50,573 nucleotides of DNA from Candidatus Atribacteria bacterium (GCA_030156825.1 JASGLU010000004.1:1-50573), one strand, 5' to 3'; shown: positions 33,226 through 43,107, counted from the stretch's first letter. A program made the numbers and translations. Notes: generated by a model not told the origin, from the sequence alone.

Positions 33226-33744
33226 TTATTCTGCGGTCAACCTACCGATTGCCTCCACCACTTGGTCGGTAATGTCTATTCCCCCATAAAGAACCAGCGG
33301 CATCTCCATCAGTTGATTCTCCCCCACTGGCAACCGAAGTTCAGAGCGAATCACCAAACTCAACCCTTGAGACTCAGCTACCAGCCGGATAGCGTCAATT
33401 ACATCCTGATAGCGCTGGTTAACCATTTCTGTCCGCTGTTGCAACATCTGGTCTCTCACAGGCGCCCACTCGGCGTTCATCTCTGCTTCTAATTGTTGAA
33501 CTTCTTCCCGCGTCTTTCCTTTACCTTTTTCATTTAGCTCTTCCTGCCTTTTTTGTAGTTCGCTCATTAAATTTTCTTCTAACTCCAGCAACTTTTGACT
33601 GTTGGGATGAGCATTAAATACCCGATTCAGATCGATCAAGCCAACCTGGAATTCTCCACTTCCTGCGTCAGCTGCATAAACCGACGAAGCCATCACCGTT
33701 AAAAGTAAGATTACTATGGTTATCAACCAAAAACTGCTTCTCAT
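33226..33744 (-). CDS. skp: OmpH/Skp-family periplasmic chaperone
   Basis: This 172-residue secreted protein has a signal peptide (RSSFWLITIVILLLTVMASSVYAA), the Skp start VGLIDLNRVFNAHPNSQKLLELEENL, a charged coiled-coil arm (about 50-110, QKRQEELNEKGKGKTREEVQQLEAE) and the C-terminal beta part with LSLVIRSE and DITDQVVEAI. Skp carries unfolded outer-membrane proteins to BamA. The ATG at 33744 has AAAGGAG seven bases upstream and is preferred over the track start at 33768. It lies between bamA and lpxD, as in many diderms. Confidence 0.88.
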   Translation of the reverse strand: MRSSFWLITIVILLLTVMASSVYAADAGSGEFQVGLIDLNRVFNAHPNSQKLLELEENLMSELQKRQEELNEKGKGKTREEVQQLEAEMNAEWAPVRDQMLQQRTEMVNQRYQDVIDAIRLVAESQGLSLVIRSELRLPVGENQLMEMPLVLYGGIDITDQVVEAIGRLTAE

Positions 33745-33772
33745 TGTATCTCTCCTTTCCAACCACAAAGTA

Positions 33773-35455
33773 CTAAAAAGTATGTCCTAAACTGAAGTAG
33801 GTTTGACCTCCCCGTTCTCCAATACCATAATCAAGCCGTACCGGACCAATAGGGGTATCTAACCGCAGTCCAACCCCATAACCGGTCTTCAAGCTGTCAA
33901 AGGAAATCGCCTCATCCAAAGCCCAAGCATAGCCAGCATCTCCAAACAAAACCAGCTGGGTGTCTTCCGCCACCTCCCATCGATATTCAGCATTGAACAC
34001 TATCATCTTTTCCCCTTCAAACTCAAACAGGTCATACCCCCGAAGGGTGCTCACTCCCCCTACTCCAAACTTTTCATAATCGGGTAAATAAGTGTCGGCT
34101 ATCCCTCCCATGAGTCTTAAGGCCAATACTGTGTCTTCTCCGGTATCGGTAAAATTTCTCACGTCAAGGATATACTTGTTAAAATCATAATCTCCACCAA
34201 AAGCTCCACCCGCTAATTCTACCTGGAGAGTCCCAAGCCACCCCTCATGAGGATTGGTTTTACTATCCCGGGTATCATATAAAACCATAGGAGTGAGAGA
34301 ATTGGTAATACCACCGTTGGCGGGAATTATTCCTTCTAAAGCCGTAGTCTGGATATCTTCCGATTTATAGCGCAGCCTCCAGGCCCACTCTTCATCAATC
34401 TCTCGTCCAAAAGTAAGTTGCCATCCGATCCGTTCTTCTTCATATTTACCTATTATTTCCCCTTCCTCCCAATTATTACGATCTCGAACCTGATCATAAA
34501 GCTCTAATCGGGAATAGGTAGGGGAACCAAACAGGTACGGTTCTTCAAAAGAAAACTGATAAAGGGTACGAGCACCAAACTCATAACGCAACTCCACCCG
34601 CTGACTGTTTCCTCCCAAATTTGACTCTTGATACCGAACATAGCCTAACCAACCATCTTCAGTATTATACCCCACCCCTACTGCGGCTTCACCGGTACTT
34701 TCTTCTACCACACTCACCTTAACTATTACATGGTCAACATCACTTCCTGGCTCAAGTTTCATACTGATATCTTTAAAAAAGCCAAGGTCATAAATTGCCT
34801 GAATACTTTTTGTTACCTCGGCAAAATCAAATACTATTGGAGGCTCAAAAACAAGTTCTCTCCGCACCACATACTCTTTGGTTTTTTCCAAACCTTCAAA
34901 ACGGACATCTTCTATTATCCCTTCTCGAATAGAGAAAGATAGAATGCCCTCCGGTGAAAAATCAATCTGGTCGATTCCGGTAATCAAAAAACCGTTATCG
35001 CTATAAAGAGCACGAATTCTTTCAAAATCATTTTGTAGAATCTGCCAGTTCATAACTTGTCCAGGGGACAATATCATTGCCTCCTGGATCAGTGAGTCTT
35101 CTATAGCGGTGTTGCCCGAAATTTGAATTTCTTTAACCACCGGTAGCTCTTCCACCTTATAAATCACTTCTATCCCGTCGGGATATTCTTTAGTCTCCAC
35201 CCAGACCCGGGAAAAATAACCCAATTCGTAAATAGCTTTTACATCATTCTGGACTTTCTCCTGGTTAAAAGGTTCCTTCAAAGAAAGAGAAACTGCTGAA
35301 AGAATTAAATTGGTGCTTATTTTTTCATTTCCTTCCACCCTTATAGCTACTACCGGGGGAAGAGCTGTTTGCGCCCAGGAAAAATTATAAGGAATTAAGG
35401 TTGCCAACAAAAAGATAAAAACTGCTAATCCAAAAAATATTTTTCTTTTTCCCAT
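33773..35455 (-). CDS. bamA: Outer-membrane protein assembly factor BamA
   Basis: BamA (560 aa) inserts beta-barrel proteins into the outer membrane. It has a signal peptide (to about residue 29), POTRA domains (about 33-105, 106-182 and 184-257 by their VxxIxIxGN-type starts) and a C-terminal 16-strand barrel with the conserved VGGVSTLRGYDLFEFEGEKM loop-6 motif and a terminal aromatic strand ending in SLGHTF. Only three POTRAs are seen, instead of five as in E. coli, which explains the short length. It precedes skp by 29 bp. Confidence 0.95.
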   Translation of the reverse strand: MGKRKIFFGLAVFIFLLATLIPYNFSWAQTALPPVVAIRVEGNEKISTNLILSAVSLSLKEPFNQEKVQNDVKAIYELGYFSRVWVETKEYPDGIEVIYKVEELPVVKEIQISGNTAIEDSLIQEAMILSPGQVMNWQILQNDFERIRALYSDNGFLITGIDQIDFSPEGILSFSIREGIIEDVRFEGLEKTKEYVVRRELVFEPPIVFDFAEVTKSIQAIYDLGFFKDISMKLEPGSDVDHVIVKVSVVEESTGEAAVGVGYNTEDGWLGYVRYQESNLGGNSQRVELRYEFGARTLYQFSFEEPYLFGSPTYSRLELYDQVRDRNNWEEGEIIGKYEEERIGWQLTFGREIDEEWAWRLRYKSEDIQTTALEGIIPANGGITNSLTPMVLYDTRDSKTNPHEGWLGTLQVELAGGAFGGDYDFNKYILDVRNFTDTGEDTVLALRLMGGIADTYLPDYEKFGVGGVSTLRGYDLFEFEGEKMIVFNAEYRWEVAEDTQLVLFGDAGYAWALDEAISFDSLKTGYGVGLRLDTPIGPVRLDYGIGERGGQTYFSLGHTF

Positions 35456-35473
35456 AGTTATGCCCTCCCACTC

Positions 35474-38400
35474 TTAAAAGTTGGTATGGTACTCTAATTT
35501 CCAATCTATTGCTCCATCTGAATCTAATCCCGTCTCAAGTGACCATTCTTTACTAAAATCTATCTCCAAATCCCAGCGATAATCCCAATTCTCACTCAAG
35601 TTTTGAGTATAACCTATTAACATATTTTCTCCAAGTCTTTTTTCTAATTTTAGTTGATAATCAGAGCCCTGATTAGAGGGGGAATATTCAAGCTTAAAAT
35701 CATCAATAAAAGGAATTTTATCAGTCAAATTATAGTCCCAACCCAGTAAAAATTGCAGCACCTTCCAGCCGATTGGCTCCAAATCAAGTTCTTCCAAGGA
35801 AACATAAGCATCTTTGTCTCCTAAAATTAAGAGCGATATGATCTCTTCTTTGGAAAGCAATGGTTCTGAACTAAAAATAATCTGATAGTTGCTCAAACTA
35901 CCGATTGTTTTCCAACTTATAACATATTTACCAAATTTTTTACTTCCTCCAAGGTGAAGCTGGGGATCGAGACCAAAAGAATCATCTAAAACAATATATC
36001 CGGCTAAAGGTAAAACTACGGTTATCAAATTATACTTACCTTCATCCACTTCTAATCTACCTTGATAACCCAAGCTCTCAGAAGAAGCTGAAATTTGCAC
36101 TTTACCCAGTAAAGAGAGGTCAACAAAGGGAGTTTTAACCCGAAAAGGGCTACCGGTTAAAAGGGTAATCTCTAAGGCAATGGGTAAGTTTGCCAGAGAA
36201 GCTTCCATATCCGATAGCAACAAAAGATAATCACTTTCTTCTCCATTACTCTGGTATAATCCCTCATATACAACCAGCTTACCAGTCATAAGCAACTCCT
36301 CCAATTTTCCCTTTAGCTGAAAATCACCTTCCCAGCTACCGGATATCCCCTCCCCCCAGTTCAGGTCAGAGGCATTTCCTGTAATAGAAAAAGAAAGGTC
36401 AACTTCTTCTCGGTTTAAACTACCAAAACTATAATAACTAAAACCCAAAACTTTTCCTTTAGCTTTTTCAATTCGCAGTTGTTCGTTTTCAAGTTTAGCT
36501 TGCAAGTCCTCAACCGTGGCTACCATCTGCTCTTTCCAGAATACCTCTCCCCCTTCTAAGCTAATTTCCCCTTGAAAAGTGGGTTCTTTAAAAGAGCCAG
36601 TCGCTTGCACTTGAGCTTTTAGCTGACCAGCTAAGCCAATATCTTGAAAGGTTAAAGGAAAAGCAAGGCCCGCCTTCGCTCGCAACAACAAATCCAGGGT
36701 TTCCTTTTCCAGGTCAATACTGCCCTCTCCATTGAGCAGGATAATTTTTTCCTCGTCCGCCAGTTGAAAATCCAAACCGGCCAGTAATCCCTCCTGATAA
36801 AAGCCGGCAAGCTTACCAGTAAAACTTCCATAATCGTCAGTAAATAAAACTATATTTTCCGCTCTAAATTGCCACCGATCATTATCCGGCATCAAGCGAG
36901 CGCTTAAGTCCAAACTACCTCGAGGAAAATTATCCACCGGCAAATCAAAAGGCAGGTTTTCTAATTGGAGTTTCTGAATGGTTATTTCCCCTTGCCTTAG
37001 CAAGGCTAACGCCATTGGCTCGGAAATAAAATCTGGGGATAAACTGCCCTCCCAAAAGTCAGGGGGAATTTCCCCTTGAAGACTTATGCTAACTTCCTGT
37101 GCAATCGGCAAATTTTGAAAACAGGGATTACTTAAATTGCCATCTAAAGAAAAAACTAACCGTTCCCAATTCCCACCTAAAACAAAAGAAACCTGCTCCA
37201 CATCTCCGGTTATTCCCTGATAAGAAAAGTCCCATCCTTCTATCCTACCCTGAAGAGCAATATCTTGGTAAGGAGTAATCTCTCCCTCCAAAAAAACTTT
37301 TCCCAAAGGCAAAGAAGCGGACAATTTTTCAACTGTTATTTTATTATCTCGCCAGGTAGCTTGCAAAAACAGTTCCTCCCCCTTGATTTCTCCCCAAATT
37401 CCAATCGGAGAAAAAAGAGAAAAATCAGCTTCAAATCCCTCCTCGGTTAGCAAAACTTTACCCTCTCCTTCCATCTGTAAAGCCAATTTTTCTTCCCCCA
37501 CCGGATAAATAAAAGGATAATGATCAAAGTTAAAGTGAATATCAATCTCTTCTTGGTTTTTTTGGATTTCTCCTGTAAGGTACCCTTCCTTTTTTTGCAC
37601 CACCAGATTACTTAAAATTAAAGCCTCATCCCTTATTTCACCTTTGCCTTGAACAATATTGCCCAGAATAATTTCTCCAAAGGATAGACTACCCTCCTGC
37701 AAAATAATTGATATTTCCATCTCCTCTCCAGGGCGCTTTTCTAAGTTAATTTTACCTCCAACTGACCCGGTAAGCGGAGTGTCAGTTGCTGGCAGCCAGG
37801 AAGAAATATCCACCTCCTGGAAAAACCCTTCCCCCCAAAAAGTTTTCTCCTGCCACTGACCCTGAAACTCTATGTTACCCTTTTCCAGGTTGCTTTCCCC
37901 CTTAATCCTTGCTTCTGCTCCATCCAAGCTAACTTCTACCCGGGGGGTTTTCAAAATTATATCTCCCACCTTCATTTCCTCTCCCACCAACTGGAAAAAC
38001 CCGCTTCCCCTACCAACAGCATCCAGGGAAAGCTTTCCTGTTAGTTCCCCTTTACCTTCAACCCCAGTAGGCAAAAGGGAATCCCCCAAATCCCAAGAGG
38101 TTTGTTCGGTTCTAAGTTCAACCCCTTCCTGGTCCAGTTTGCCCTCCCAAACTCCTTGAAAAGTTACTCCCTTCAGCTGGCATCCTGGTAAAAGTTCAAG
38201 CTGAAAGGAAGCGTCTGAGAAAAAAGAAAAATCAGCAGCTAACTGTAAGTCTTGAGCAGGAACTTCAGCTTTAACCATTCCCTTCAGTGCTTGTGACAAA
38301 ACAAACAATTGAGAAGAAAAATCTATCATTTCTTCCCCCCAAAACGCTTCTCCGGTTAGTGAAAGGGAAATATTTTGATCCCAAAAAAGATGCCCTTTTC

Positions 38401-39142
38401 CCTCCAAAGAAAAAGGCACCCCCCCCCTTTTTTCGGAATCAATCTTAAAGCGAGAAAACTCAAACCCCTCTTCTTCTGGTAAAATAGAAAAAGTAAGCTC
38501 AGTTCCCTCTCCCCAGTTCATCCCACCAGAAATTAATCCCGTATCCAGCCTCCACTCTCCTTCTCCATCAACCAGCAGCCAGTCATTCCCTCCCTTCCAG
38601 GATAGTTCTATTTTGTCGTTTTCCTCCCAAAAAGCTGCTAACGACCCTAACTCATGTTCTGCCTCAAAAACAATGCTTTCCCCCCTTTTACTATTAAGCC
38701 CGAGTTTAAAATGCAATGCTGGCCGATCCTCGTCTTGCCAGTAAAAATCAGCTATCAATAATTTAAAGGCCGGTAAAGAATTAAGGTCGATTTTAGATAA
38801 TTTTTCCCAGAAAGACAAAAACTGAGCCGAACTGGTAAAGAAGGCCTGCTGAGCAAAAAGAGTAATCTTTCCTAAAGAAAAAGTGGGAAATAAGTTAAAT
38901 GGGAAACGGATCAAAACTGCCGGGAGAAAAAGAGCAAACCCTTCTCCTTTTACCTCTACTTCTTCTAACTTCAATCCCAAAGGGAAAACTAATTTTGATC
39001 GCGCAAAGGATAAAAAAAAGTCTCCCCTATCCTGCAAAAGATAAGAAAATGCCAGTTCAACCAGTTTTTGGTGTCCAAAGTACAGAAAAAAGCCAATCAC
39101 TATTACCCCTATTAAAAGGAAAATCAAAATTCCCTTCCCCAC
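35474..39142 (-). CDS. tamB: TamB-like outer-membrane/lipid-transport protein (DUF490 C-terminus)
   Basis: This 1222-residue protein has an N-terminal membrane anchor (about 4-24) and then a long series of amphipathic beta-strands with no other domain. The C-terminal region (about 900-1222) has TamB/DUF490 features (LRIEKAKGKVLGFSYYSFG, RLEVDEGKYNLITVVLPL, SSEPLLSKEEIISLLILG) and ends in a beta-rich tail terminating in Phe. The TamB/AsmA family forms a lipid-conducting groove between membranes and works with BamA-type barrels. It directly precedes bamA by 18 bp, supporting the assignment. No separate TamA is in the window. Confidence 0.88.
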   Translation of the reverse strand: MGKGILIFLLIGVIVIGFFLYFGHQKLVELAFSYLLQDRGDFFLSFARSKLVFPLGLKLEEVEVKGEGFALFLPAVLIRFPFNLFPTFSLGKITLFAQQAFFTSSAQFLSFWEKLSKIDLNSLPAFKLLIADFYWQDEDRPALHFKLGLNSKRGESIVFEAEHELGSLAAFWEENDKIELSWKGGNDWLLVDGEGEWRLDTGLISGGMNWGEGTELTFSILPEEEGFEFSRFKIDSEKRGGVPFSLEGKGHLFWDQNISLSLTGEAFWGEEMIDFSSQLFVLSQALKGMVKAEVPAQDLQLAADFSFFSDASFQLELLPGCQLKGVTFQGVWEGKLDQEGVELRTEQTSWDLGDSLLPTGVEGKGELTGKLSLDAVGRGSGFFQLVGEEMKVGDIILKTPRVEVSLDGAEARIKGESNLEKGNIEFQGQWQEKTFWGEGFFQEVDISSWLPATDTPLTGSVGGKINLEKRPGEEMEISIILQEGSLSFGEIILGNIVQGKGEIRDEALILSNLVVQKKEGYLTGEIQKNQEEIDIHFNFDHYPFIYPVGEEKLALQMEGEGKVLLTEEGFEADFSLFSPIGIWGEIKGEELFLQATWRDNKITVEKLSASLPLGKVFLEGEITPYQDIALQGRIEGWDFSYQGITGDVEQVSFVLGGNWERLVFSLDGNLSNPCFQNLPIAQEVSISLQGEIPPDFWEGSLSPDFISEPMALALLRQGEITIQKLQLENLPFDLPVDNFPRGSLDLSARLMPDNDRWQFRAENIVLFTDDYGSFTGKLAGFYQEGLLAGLDFQLADEEKIILLNGEGSIDLEKETLDLLLRAKAGLAFPLTFQDIGLAGQLKAQVQATGSFKEPTFQGEISLEGGEVFWKEQMVATVEDLQAKLENEQLRIEKAKGKVLGFSYYSFGSLNREEVDLSFSITGNASDLNWGEGISGSWEGDFQLKGKLEELLMTGKLVVYEGLYQSNGEESDYLLLLSDMEASLANLPIALEITLLTGSPFRVKTPFVDLSLLGKVQISASSESLGYQGRLEVDEGKYNLITVVLPLAGYIVLDDSFGLDPQLHLGGSKKFGKYVISWKTIGSLSNYQIIFSSEPLLSKEEIISLLILGDKDAYVSLEELDLEPIGWKVLQFLLGWDYNLTDKIPFIDDFKLEYSPSNQGSDYQLKLEKRLGENMLIGYTQNLSENWDYRWDLEIDFSKEWSLETGLDSDGAIDWKLEYHTNF

Positions 39143-39144
39143 AA

Positions 39145-40749
39145 CTACTCCTCAACTATAACTTTTTGTGAAGCTTGTCCCTGAAACATCAGAGGCAGGG
39201 GTAGATAGAAGGTAAAAACCTCTTCCTCGGTCCCTCCCCGAGGGACAACCTGAAAAGAAATTCCACCTTCCTTTAGCCGAGAAAGCTCTTGCTCTAAATA
39301 AGCAAAAAGGTTAGTTGAAAGGACAGGAGCAGGAGATTGTTCGGCAAAAACACGAGGCTTAACCAGCAAATCAGCTTCACCTAATGGAAAACTGGAAGGA
39401 AGTTGAAGGGTAAGGGGAAACTCTTGCAATCCTTGTCGGTAAAGAAAGAATCCTACTGTACCACTGAATCCCTCGCCTCGAGATATTTCCAAGGGAAAAT
39501 CAACTGTTTTAATTATTGCATTTTGCAAAGAAGGATAAAACTGCAAATCTATTTCTAAAGAAGAGACTTCCACCGCCTCGATAGGATTTTTGAACACCAC
39601 TCGAATAACTTCTCTTATTCTTTCCATTACCAAACTGGCAATGTCTACCTCGCTCGTCCAGAAAAAGTCATCCTGGAGGTAAAAGCGTTCTCCTGCAAAA
39701 GTTAATATCGCTTTAATGCTCCCCGAAGTTTGGCAGTCTAAAGCTCGATCGAGAGAATCAAGTACCAGCTGAGGAATAAGATCTACTAAAAAATCCTCGC
39801 CCTGAACCACTTTATAAGAAAAAGAAGAAGACTCTCCTCCTTGCTCTACCCTTATATCTAACTGACAGGCGGGGGGAACTACTCCAATTCTGCCTGCTAC
39901 CCCCACTGCTCGGTCTTGCCTAACCACCCCTTCCTGACGAATGGGTGTTCCTACCTTAAAAGGAAAATCCTTCCCTTCCAAACTAAAGTTGATATACACT
40001 GAAGAGAGAAAATAGTTTACCTCACCTGCGTGTAAAAAGGGATGGCCCAAAGCTAAAAATTTATCCTCTTCCCGCCAGGTTAAAGTACCAACACTTATAA
40101 TATCAGCATCCCCCGAAACCAGCTGAACTCCGATAGCGCTACCCGGTTTAAGTTCAACCATCTCTGGAACCTCTGCCAATGGGCGAGAATAATAGGGAAG
40201 AGTTGTTATTCCTTTAGCTTTAAACTGTTCTTCAATTTGCGCCATCGACCGCTCCCCCAAACCACGAACCAAAGTTGTTCCTCCAAAAAGGGGAACAGGG
40301 CTTACCCCCGCCGCAGGATTGCCTTTTGAGCTATCTTTTTCCCATAGTTTCAACATCGCCTCAATTGGAGTAACCACTCCAATTAAATTGTCTTTGGTTT
40401 CCCAACTATAGGCCAAGGCTCCAGCAATTTGTCCTTCAAAAAAAACCGGGCTACCACTCATACCTTGAGAGATACCTCCCATTTCCCTAACACGCTCATC
40501 GGTTACCAGAACTACGAAATAGCTCTCTTCAATCGAGCGACCTTCCACTACATCCAAAACCTCCAGGCTAAAGCTCTCTACCTCTGTTCCGTAAAAAACT
40601 GTTCTGGCCAAACCAACCATTCCCTGGGAAATTTGCGAAAAAGGGAAATAAGGAGAAGCTAAGGCTCTCGGAGATACAAAAAAAGCGGAAAGCGAAAAAA
40701 TCAGAAAAAAACAAAAAAAACTTACAGGTAAGTTTATTTTGTTACTCAA
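39145..40749 (-). CDS. Secreted S55 (SpoIVB-type) serine peptidase domain protein
   Basis: This 534-residue protein has an N-terminal signal/anchor (about 9-31). The S55 serine is in GGISQGMSGSPVFFEGQIAGA (Ser 98) and a histidine in EDKFLALGHPFLHAGEV (His 237). Here the Ser motif comes before the His motif, the order seen in the non-sporulation branch of this family and opposite to B. subtilis SpoIVB. No PDZ domain is obvious between them. The second half (about 300-534) is beta-rich and unrecognised. It lies 3 bp before tamB and 4 bp after mreB, so an envelope role is likely rather than sporulation. Confidence 0.8.
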   Translation of the reverse strand: MSNKINLPVSFFCFFLIFSLSAFFVSPRALASPYFPFSQISQGMVGLARTVFYGTEVESFSLEVLDVVEGRSIEESYFVVLVTDERVREMGGISQGMSGSPVFFEGQIAGALAYSWETKDNLIGVVTPIEAMLKLWEKDSSKGNPAAGVSPVPLFGGTTLVRGLGERSMAQIEEQFKAKGITTLPYYSRPLAEVPEMVELKPGSAIGVQLVSGDADIISVGTLTWREEDKFLALGHPFLHAGEVNYFLSSVYINFSLEGKDFPFKVGTPIRQEGVVRQDRAVGVAGRIGVVPPACQLDIRVEQGGESSSFSYKVVQGEDFLVDLIPQLVLDSLDRALDCQTSGSIKAILTFAGERFYLQDDFFWTSEVDIASLVMERIREVIRVVFKNPIEAVEVSSLEIDLQFYPSLQNAIIKTVDFPLEISRGEGFSGTVGFFLYRQGLQEFPLTLQLPSSFPLGEADLLVKPRVFAEQSPAPVLSTNLFAYLEQELSRLKEGGISFQVVPRGGTEEEVFTFYLPLPLMFQGQASQKVIVEE

Positions 40750-40752
40750 GTG

Positions 40753-41769
40753 TTAACCGTTCCTCCTTTTAGTAAAAAGAAACCCATCCTGAAGGGATTT
40801 AATATTGTCAAGCACTTTCCCTGCTCCTAAGGCTACACAGGAAATTGGATCTTCGGCTACATAAGCCGGGGTTCCCAAAGACTTACTCACTAATTCTTCT
40901 ATTCCTCTAAGCAGCGCCCCACCTCCAGTAAGACAAATACCTTTTTCCCCTACATCGGCCGCCAGCTCAGGTGGAGTATGTTCTAACACCATCCGGGCAG
41001 TTTCAACAATAGCCGACAAAGAATCGAGTAAACACTTGTATACCTCAGAGGAAGTTAAGGTAAGGTCCCGCGGAAGACCAGAAATTAGGTCTCTCCCTCT
41101 TAAAGCGATGGTTTCCTCCTTAGTTGGGGGAACAGCACAGCCAATCTGGATTTTAATGGTCTCAGCTGTTTTTTCTCCGATTAACAAGTTAAACTTTTTT
41201 CGCAAATGACGAATAATAGCTTCGTCAAACTGATCACCGGCAACCCTAACTGACCGACTAACCACTATTCCCCCTAAGGACAGAATTGCCACATCAGTAG
41301 TTCCTCCTCCAACATCAATCACCATGCTTCCCGACGGGCTGGTAATATCCAGCCCAGCCCCTAAAGCGGCAGCCATCGGTTCTTCAATTAAATAAGCCTT
41401 TCTGGCTCCCGCGTGATAGGCAGCATCAAGAATAGCCCGCTTTTCTACCTCCGTTCCCCCAGAAGGAACACAAACCACTACATCTGGTTTAAACAGGCCA
41501 CGACCGGCTATCTGCTTGATAAAATAAGTAAGCATCTTACGGGTTATTTCATAATTATCAATTACCCCACTTTTCAGAGGGCGATGGGCCACGATATATT
41601 CTGGGGTCTTGCCGATCATGTCTCTGGCACTTCTTCCAATAGCCAAAATTTTATTAGAATTTTTAGCCAAGGCCACTACCGATGGTTCATTTAAAACTAT
41701 TCCTTTTCCATGAACGTAAATTAAAGTGGTTGCTGTTCCCAGATCAATTCCCAATCGTTTATTCCACAT
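40753..41769 (-). CDS. mreB: Rod-shape protein MreB
   Basis: MreB (338 aa) is the actin-like filament that guides lateral wall synthesis. ATP-binding motifs are present: LGIDLGTATTLIYVHGKG (about 6-23), VIDVGGGTTDVAILSLGG (about 158-175) and CLTGGGALLRGIEEL (about 285-299). IEEPMAAALGAGL and RVAGDQFDEAI are also diagnostic. The ATG at 41769 with GGAGG eight bases upstream is better than the TTG at 41775. mreC and mreD do not follow; instead the S55 peptidase gene begins 3 bp later. Confidence 0.96.
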   Translation of the reverse strand: MWNKRLGIDLGTATTLIYVHGKGIVLNEPSVVALAKNSNKILAIGRSARDMIGKTPEYIVAHRPLKSGVIDNYEITRKMLTYFIKQIAGRGLFKPDVVVCVPSGGTEVEKRAILDAAYHAGARKAYLIEEPMAAALGAGLDITSPSGSMVIDVGGGTTDVAILSLGGIVVSRSVRVAGDQFDEAIIRHLRKKFNLLIGEKTAETIKIQIGCAVPPTKEETIALRGRDLISGLPRDLTLTSSEVYKCLLDSLSAIVETARMVLEHTPPELAADVGEKGICLTGGGALLRGIEELVSKSLGTPAYVAEDPISCVALGAGKVLDNIKSLQDGFLFTKRRNG

Positions 41770-41785
41770 TACCAATTCCTCCCAC

Positions 41786-43045
41786 CTATTCTGCCAATCG
41801 CTCGATAGAAGCGCCCAGTTTTTTCAATTTGCTTTCAATCCCTTCGTATCCTCTATCTATATGAGAAACCCCATATACTAAAGTTTCCATCTCTGCCGCC
41901 AACCCGGCTAAAACCAGAGCCGCTCCGGCTCGCAGATCGGTGGCCCTCACCTCAGCACCAGTCAGTTTTTCCACCCCTAAGACCACCGCGCTTCTCCCCT
42001 CAACCTGGATTTGGGCTCCCATTCTTTCCAACTCTCCCACATGAGCAAAACGATTTTCAAACACGGTTTCAGTAATAACGCTAACTCCATCAGCTAAACA
42101 AAGCAAAGACATAAATTGAGCTTGCATATCAGTGGGAAAACCTGGATAAGGCATAGTTTTTATGGTAACTGGACGAGGTTGCTCCAACATAGAGATCAAA
42201 ATTCGGTCATTTCCCAACTTAGTAACCCTCGCTCCCGTCTCCTCCAGTTTGTTAAGTACCGATAAAATCAAAAAAGAATCTACTCCTCTTATTTCTACTT
42301 CACCCCCGGTAATTGCAGCCGCCACACAAAAAGTACCGGCTTCAATCCGGTCATTCATTATAGTATATTCGTTACCTAAAAGTTTTTTCTTCCCCCGAAC
42401 CACAATAGTATCAGTTCCGGCTCCCTGGATATCGGCCCCCATCAGAGAAAGAAAACGGGATAAATCAGCTATCTCCGGTTCTCGAGCAGCGTTGGTAATA
42501 ACCGTCTCCTCCTCAATAGAAGAAGCTAACATCAAAATGTTTTCGGTGGCGCCTACACTTGGAAAATCGAGATAAACCTGTCCTCCATGGAGAGATTCCG
42601 CCCAAGCCTCAACATAACCCGAATGCATAGAAACCTTAACCCCTAATTGAGAAAATCCTTTGAGATGTAAATCCACTGGACGCGAACCAATAGCACACCC
42701 ACCTGGAAGGGGAACCTGGGCTCGACCCAAACAGGAAATAAGCGGCCCCACTACCAAAAAGGAAGCCCGCATCTTGCGGATCAACTCATAGGGAGCTTCC
42801 GCCTTAGAAAGAAGTGTCGGATCAATCCGATAACTTCGGGCGTCTACTTTATCTACTTTAACCCCTAAGCTGGCCAAAACCGAGAGCATGGTTTGCACAT
42901 CCAATAAGTCAGGAACATTATGGATAATTGAAGGAGAATCTCCTAAAAGCGTAGCCGTTAAAATTGGAAGGGCAGCATTCTTAGAACCACCCACTTCTAC
43001 CAATCCCCGAAGGGGTTTATGACCTTTGATTAAAAATTTATCCAA
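41786..43045 (-). CDS. murA: UDP-N-acetylglucosamine 1-carboxyvinyltransferase
   Basis: MurA (419 aa) transfers enolpyruvate from PEP to UDP-GlcNAc, the first step of peptidoglycan precursor synthesis. It opens MDKFLIKGHKPLRGLVEVGGSKNAALPIL and has the active-site cysteine in LPGGCAIGSRPVDLHLKGF (Cys 117), the target of fosfomycin. ATENILMLAS, PYPGFPTDMQAQFMSL and DLRAGAALVLAGL are typical. The start is a TTG with GGAAGAGAG upstream. It begins the envelope row, 16 bp before mreB. Confidence 0.95.
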   Translation of the reverse strand: MDKFLIKGHKPLRGLVEVGGSKNAALPILTATLLGDSPSIIHNVPDLLDVQTMLSVLASLGVKVDKVDARSYRIDPTLLSKAEAPYELIRKMRASFLVVGPLISCLGRAQVPLPGGCAIGSRPVDLHLKGFSQLGVKVSMHSGYVEAWAESLHGGQVYLDFPSVGATENILMLASSIEEETVITNAAREPEIADLSRFLSLMGADIQGAGTDTIVVRGKKKLLGNEYTIMNDRIEAGTFCVAAAITGGEVEIRGVDSFLILSVLNKLEETGARVTKLGNDRILISMLEQPRPVTIKTMPYPGFPTDMQAQFMSLLCLADGVSVITETVFENRFAHVGELERMGAQIQVEGRSAVVLGVEKLTGAEVRATDLRAGAALVLAGLAAEMETLVYGVSHIDRGYEGIESKLKKLGASIERLAE

Positions 43046-43086
43046 CTCTCTTCCGCCTCTCCCAAGTACCTTTCCACTGAGTATTT

Positions 43087-43092
43087 ATTATA
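43087..43092 (-). promoter_or_regulatory. Candidate -10 box for the murA-mreB envelope row
   Basis: On the minus strand TATAAT sits 41 bases before the murA start, in the gap after topB. TTGACT lies upstream, but at only 13 bp, so a normal -35 is not evident. Confidence 0.4.
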
Positions 43093-43107
43093 GCTTAACT
43101 TTACCAG

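Noticed and set aside
39145-40749. S55/SpoIVB domain as evidence for sporulation
   Set aside because: The Ser-before-His order is that of the non-sporulation branch, and no spo genes are present.
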